8,007 nucleotides of DNA, from NCBI RefSeq assembly GCF_014138045.1, contig NZ_JACGXA010000005.1, forward strand, positions 1 to 8,007, read 5' to 3'. A program made the translations under genes and the position numbers. Positions 6,255 to 8,007 of this stretch are shown piece after piece. The stretch comes from Nocardioides ginsengisegetis. Lineage in GTDB: Bacteria; Actinomycetota; Actinomycetes; Propionibacteriales; Nocardioidaceae. Numbering within the stretch: the first letter of the stretch is position 1; each line of letters starts with the position of its first letter. The notes under the pieces are model-generated. The model made no database searches, was not told the origin of the DNA, and saw only the letters and a list, made by a program, of their open reading frames with translations.

Positions 6255-6777
6255 GCCCATTCGCCCCGCTGCAACAAAGTTGCACGGGAAGGAAAATTGG
6301 ATCGTTTGCCTCGCGATCGCCGACATCACCACGCCCACCGCGACCGAGGTTGCTGCTGGCACCGCGCTCGACATCACGAACATCGCGTTCCAGTCGGGTT
6401 CGCCGAACCCGTCGCAGAACACGAACCGGGTCACGCAGGAGCGTCGCTTCGGTGACACGGTTGTGGCTGAGTTCATCGGTGACACGACCTACCAGGGCGG
6501 CGACCTGACCTACGCGTTCGGCGCGCAGTCTGCGTCTGGTTCTGACGGCAAGAAGCTGTGGGAGAAGATCCCGGCTGGCACGACGGGCTACCTGGTGCGT
6601 CGGATGGGTGTCGCGCGTGCGACTGCTCCGGCTGCGGGTCAGTTCGTGGATGTGTTCCCGGTGGAGTTTGGTCCGTCGATGCCGACGAAGCAGGGCGATG
6701 GTGAGTCGTCTGAGGCGGCTGCGGTGTGTTCGTTCGCGATCAACTCGGCGCCTGCGTTCAACAAGGCGCTGGCGTAA
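6247..6777 (+). CDS. Major tail (tube) protein
   Basis: A 176-residue protein that by position and composition is the tail tube subunit, stacked as rings to make the long non-contractile tail. It is rich in Thr, Ser, Gly and Ala, with strands such as RFGDTVVAEFIGD, a DLTYAFGAQ segment and GYLVRRMGVAR, and a FVDVFPVEFGP strand near residues 135-145, as in Ig-free siphophage tube proteins. ATG 6247 is chosen over the longer frame from 6151 because the extension is an out-of-frame shadow of the preceding gene; AAGGAG at 6234-6239 is the ribosome binding site. A small inverted repeat (6270-6275 with 6279-6284) sits near the start. Codon choice shifts from C-ending in the first 200 bases to G- and T-ending in the last 330, which may reflect recombination or selection on expression. 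Confidence 0.78.
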   Translation: MTEPIRPAATKLHGKENWIVCLAIADITTPTATEVAAGTALDITNIAFQSGSPNPSQNTNRVTQERRFGDTVVAEFIGDTTYQGGDLTYAFGAQSASGSDGKKLWEKIPAGTTGYLVRRMGVARATAPAAGQFVDVFPVEFGPSMPTKQGDGESSEAAAVCSFAINSAPAFNKALA

Positions 6778-6796
6778 CCCTCTGAGTCACCGGGGG

Positions 6797-6821
6797 CGGG
6801 AGGGGTTCGACAGCCCTCCCG
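6797..6821 (+). terminator. Possible terminator hairpin after the tail tube gene
   Basis: CGGGAGGG at 6797-6804 pairs perfectly with CCCTCCCG at 6814-6821 around a 9-base loop, 19 bases after the tail tube stop codon. The stem is strong (8 bp, mostly GC). The trailing sequence TCCTCGGTT has some T but no real T-run. A terminator or transcript-end stabiliser after a highly expressed tube gene is reasonable, but only inferred. Confidence 0.4.
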
Positions 6822-6833
6822 TCCTCGGTTCCA

Positions 6834-6901
6834 ATGCCGCGCGCTGGGCGCGGGCTGGTCTCCAAAACCGGCCTCGCCAGGTTCGATTCCTGGGCGGTGT
6901 G
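6834..6901 (+). tRNA. tRNA-Trp-like element (anticodon CCA), reduced D arm
   Basis: The 3' half is canonical. The anticodon stem CTGGT (6855-6859) pairs with ACCGG (6867-6871), closing loop CTCCAAA (6860-6866) with anticodon CCA at 6862-6864. The T stem CCAGG (6877-6881) pairs with CCTGG (6889-6893), closing loop TTCGATT. ATGCCGC (6834-6840) can pair with GCGGTGT (6894-6900) as a 7-bp acceptor stem including two G-T pairs. Only 14 bases remain between acceptor and anticodon stems, too few for a normal D arm, and the usual T8, A14 and A21 are absent. CCA is not encoded after G6901. It may be a divergent functional phage tRNA, a decaying one, or a tRNA fragment captured by recombination. The competing hairpin at 6837-6853 would disrupt the acceptor stem. 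Confidence 0.6.
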
Positions 6902-6942
6902 CGAATCCCTGTCGTCCTGTCGATCTGTCGGAAGGAATCGCT

Positions 6943-7410
6943 ATGCCCATCCCCACCAGCATCACGCGCGAGCAGTTGAACGAGGCACTCAAGCCTCTGT
7001 GCGACCTGCTCGGCACTAACGTCCTGAACTTCTACAGCGACCCCGGCATGACGATTGCTGGCGGGACGGTCACGTTTACAGTTCCCGTCCGCCATGAGGA
7101 CAACCCCGCCGGTCGAGCCGCGCCGCTCAAGGTCCACAGACTCTGCGGCGAGCACGTCACCACGCGGCACCCGCAGGGCGGCGACTCGGCACCCGTGATC
7201 GTCACTGGCTCCGGCGGCTGCGACTCCGCTGAATGGGGCTACGAGGTTGTGGTCGACGTGCTGCCCCTCGTGTCCGCAACCGATGACCAGCCCGGCAGCG
7301 CCTTCGCCGAGTTGATCGGCGCACAGTCGGACGAACTCCGCGAGGTCAACAAGCGGCTCGCAGCCATCGAAAAGCAGATCGGCCGCTCGGTCATGGGGAG
7401 GCGCAAGTGA
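6943..7410 (+). CDS. Unrecognised protein between tail tube and chaperone genes
   Basis: A 155-residue protein that I do not recognise. GAAGGA at 6931-6936 lies 6 bases before the ATG. Residues 1-35 begin with a helix (TREQLNEALKPLCDLLGTN), then a strand-rich middle (about 36-110: GGTVTFTVPVRHED; PVIVTGSGGC; YEVVVDVLPLV), and a C-terminal helix that looks like a coiled coil (about 120-148: LIGAQSDELREVNKRLAAIE). Three cysteines (about positions 20, 69 and 93) are not arranged as an obvious metal site. No signal peptide or membrane segment is visible. The gene ends in a GTGA overlap with the chaperone gene, so it belongs to the tail operon. It might be a minor tail-associated or assembly protein, but function is not assignable from sequence. 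Confidence 0.75.
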   Translation: MPIPTSITREQLNEALKPLCDLLGTNVLNFYSDPGMTIAGGTVTFTVPVRHEDNPAGRAAPLKVHRLCGEHVTTRHPQGGDSAPVIVTGSGGCDSAEWGYEVVVDVLPLVSATDDQPGSAFAELIGAQSDELREVNKRLAAIEKQIGRSVMGRRK

Positions 7411-7967
7411 GCACCACCACCATCAAGCCCCGGTCCGCCCAGGTCGTCATCTATCAGGGTGACGACCTCCAGCGGCTCGGCGAGCTCCGACGTGCAGCCG
7501 ACATTGCCCAGCGCATGGTCGACGAGTTCAAGCAGTCCGGCACGGCACGCGGCGGCGACGCTCCATCTGCCGAGGACGAGAAGGCGGCCTACAACGCGTT
7601 CGTCGAAGAGGCTGCCGAGCGTGCCGTCGTCATCGAGGTTCACGCGCTCGGCCGGAAGCAGTTCCGCAGCCTCATGGCCGCCCACCCGCCGCGGAAGGTC
7701 GACGGCGACGAAGGCAAGCAGGTCATCCACGAGGACGACGCCGGCTACGACGTGAACATGGACGACTTCCCGGCCCCGTTCCTGGCGGCCAGCATCGCCG
7801 AGCCGACGTTCGCGACCCCCGCTGACTGTGAGCGGTTCCTTGACGACCTGGCCGACGGTGACTTCGACCGCGTGTTCTCGACTGCCTACTGGCTGAATCG
7901 AGCGCCGGGCGCGGACCCTCAGTCATCGAAGTTCTCGCTCGGTCCCCCGAGTTCGACCGCGATCTAG
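7407..7967 (+). CDS. Tail assembly chaperone (upstream frame, gpG-like)
   Basis: A 186-residue protein with the pattern of actinophage tail assembly chaperones, which bind the tape measure protein and recruit tube subunits during tail building. Family-like segments are ALGRKQFRSLMAAHPPRK (about 78-95), an acidic linker, YDVNMDDFPAPFLAASI (about 113-130), a CERFLDDLADGDFDRVFSTA helix region (about 142-161), and the YWLNRAPGADP ending followed by a Ser/Pro-rich tail. The start is GTG at 7407, with GGGGAGG at 7395-7401, overlapping the preceding stop. In lambda and many siphophages this gene is extended by a programmed frameshift; here the -1 frame stays open past the TAG at 7965-7967 and reads as plausible protein, so the same arrangement is likely. 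Confidence 0.82.
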   Translation: MSTTTIKPRSAQVVIYQGDDLQRLGELRRAADIAQRMVDEFKQSGTARGGDAPSAEDEKAAYNAFVEEAAERAVVIEVHALGRKQFRSLMAAHPPRKVDGDEGKQVIHEDDAGYDVNMDDFPAPFLAASIAEPTFATPADCERFLDDLADGDFDRVFSTAYWLNRAPGADPQSSKFSLGPPSSTAI

Positions 7968-7974
7968 AGATCGC
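7943..7974 (+). promoter_or_regulatory. Candidate -1 frameshift site with hairpin
   Basis: In the chaperone frame the codons GGT CCC CCG are followed after 9 bases (7950-7958) by a perfect 6-bp hairpin, GCGATC (7959-7964) with GATCGC (7969-7974), whose 4-base loop holds the TAG stop. A second hairpin (CCCTCG 7980-7985 with CGAGGG 7992-7997) follows. TCCCCCG at 7943-7949 is not a perfect X-XXY-YYZ heptamer, but a Pro tRNA on CCG could slip back to CCC. The spacing suits a stimulator. An alternative slip point is near CCT at 7917-7919. Confidence 0.5.
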
Positions 7975-8007
7975 TGAATCCCTCGGGCTCGCGAGGGTTG
8001 AGGACTT
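7946..8007 (+). CDS. Frameshifted chaperone extension (gpGT-like), runs off window
   Basis: The -1 frame relative to the chaperone is open from well upstream of 7943 to the window end and reads PEFDRDLEIAESLGLARVED after the proposed slip. This is an acidic, helix-forming sequence that looks like the start of the second chaperone segment. It has no start codon with a ribosome binding site of its own, which agrees with production only as a fusion with the upstream frame. The +1 frame closes at TGA 7972-7974, so -1 is the only extension available. The start given here is the first codon after the candidate slip and is provisional; the 3' part lies outside the window. Confidence 0.55.

Noticed and set aside
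5276..6277. A 333-residue minus-strand open frame opposite the HNH, terminator and small tail genes
   Set aside because: Antisense shadow crossing three coupled + strand genes; composition does not resemble a real protein.
6801..6817. A second T-arm-like sequence (GGGGTTCGACAGCCC), possibly another tRNA
   Set aside because: The TTCGA loop is preceded by a G/G mismatch, and there is no anticodon or acceptor arm upstream, where the tail tube coding sequence lies. It is better explained as the loop of the 6797-6821 hairpin.
6834..6901. The tRNA 3' half as a phage attachment site (attP)
   Set aside because: Attachment cores often match tRNA 3' ends, but they normally lie next to an integrase gene; no integrase is in this window and the position is within the late operon.

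Overview
The window is a piece of a tailed-phage (siphovirus-type) virion-structure module, from either a free phage or a prophage. The DNA is GC-rich, most codons end in C or G, and the protein families (SPP1-type portal, MuF-like protein, DUF6093-like closure protein, actinophage-type tail assembly chaperone) point to a phage of an actinobacterial host. The sequence does not let me name the host genus. All credible genes are on the + strand. The long minus-strand open frames are shadows caused by high GC.

Layout: (1) Head genes, 1-3529: the 3' part of the portal gene, a MuF-like minor head protein, a hairpin, a coiled-coil scaffold, an HK97-fold major capsid protein and a small accessory protein. 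(2) Neck genes, 3545-4703: a head-tail adaptor, a closure protein (DUF6093-like) and an HK97 gp10-like protein, coupled by 4-base start/stop overlaps. (3) An interruption, 4704-5560: a candidate promoter, a strong hairpin and an HNH-type endonuclease gene with four tandem zinc-knuckle modules. (4) Tail genes, 5579-6777: tail terminator, small accessory protein and tail tube protein. (5) A non-coding gap, 6778-6942, with a hairpin and a tRNA-Trp-like element whose anticodon and T arms are canonical but whose D arm is reduced. (6) An unrecognised 155-residue protein, then the tail assembly chaperone. The chaperone probably continues by a -1 ribosomal frameshift into a frame that is open to the end of the window.

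The genes form one assembly line. Scaffold, portal and capsid build the procapsid; adaptor, closure and gp10-like proteins finish the neck; terminator, tube and chaperones make a long flexible tail. The tape measure gene is expected just downstream. Dense packing, overlapping starts (GTG, TTG and ATG within the preceding stop) and the lack of clear terminators suggest a single late operon. The three stretches that do not fit this pattern are the HNH insertion with its own leader, the tRNA-like gap, and the frameshift region. No wholly new system is evident; these three are the best places to look.
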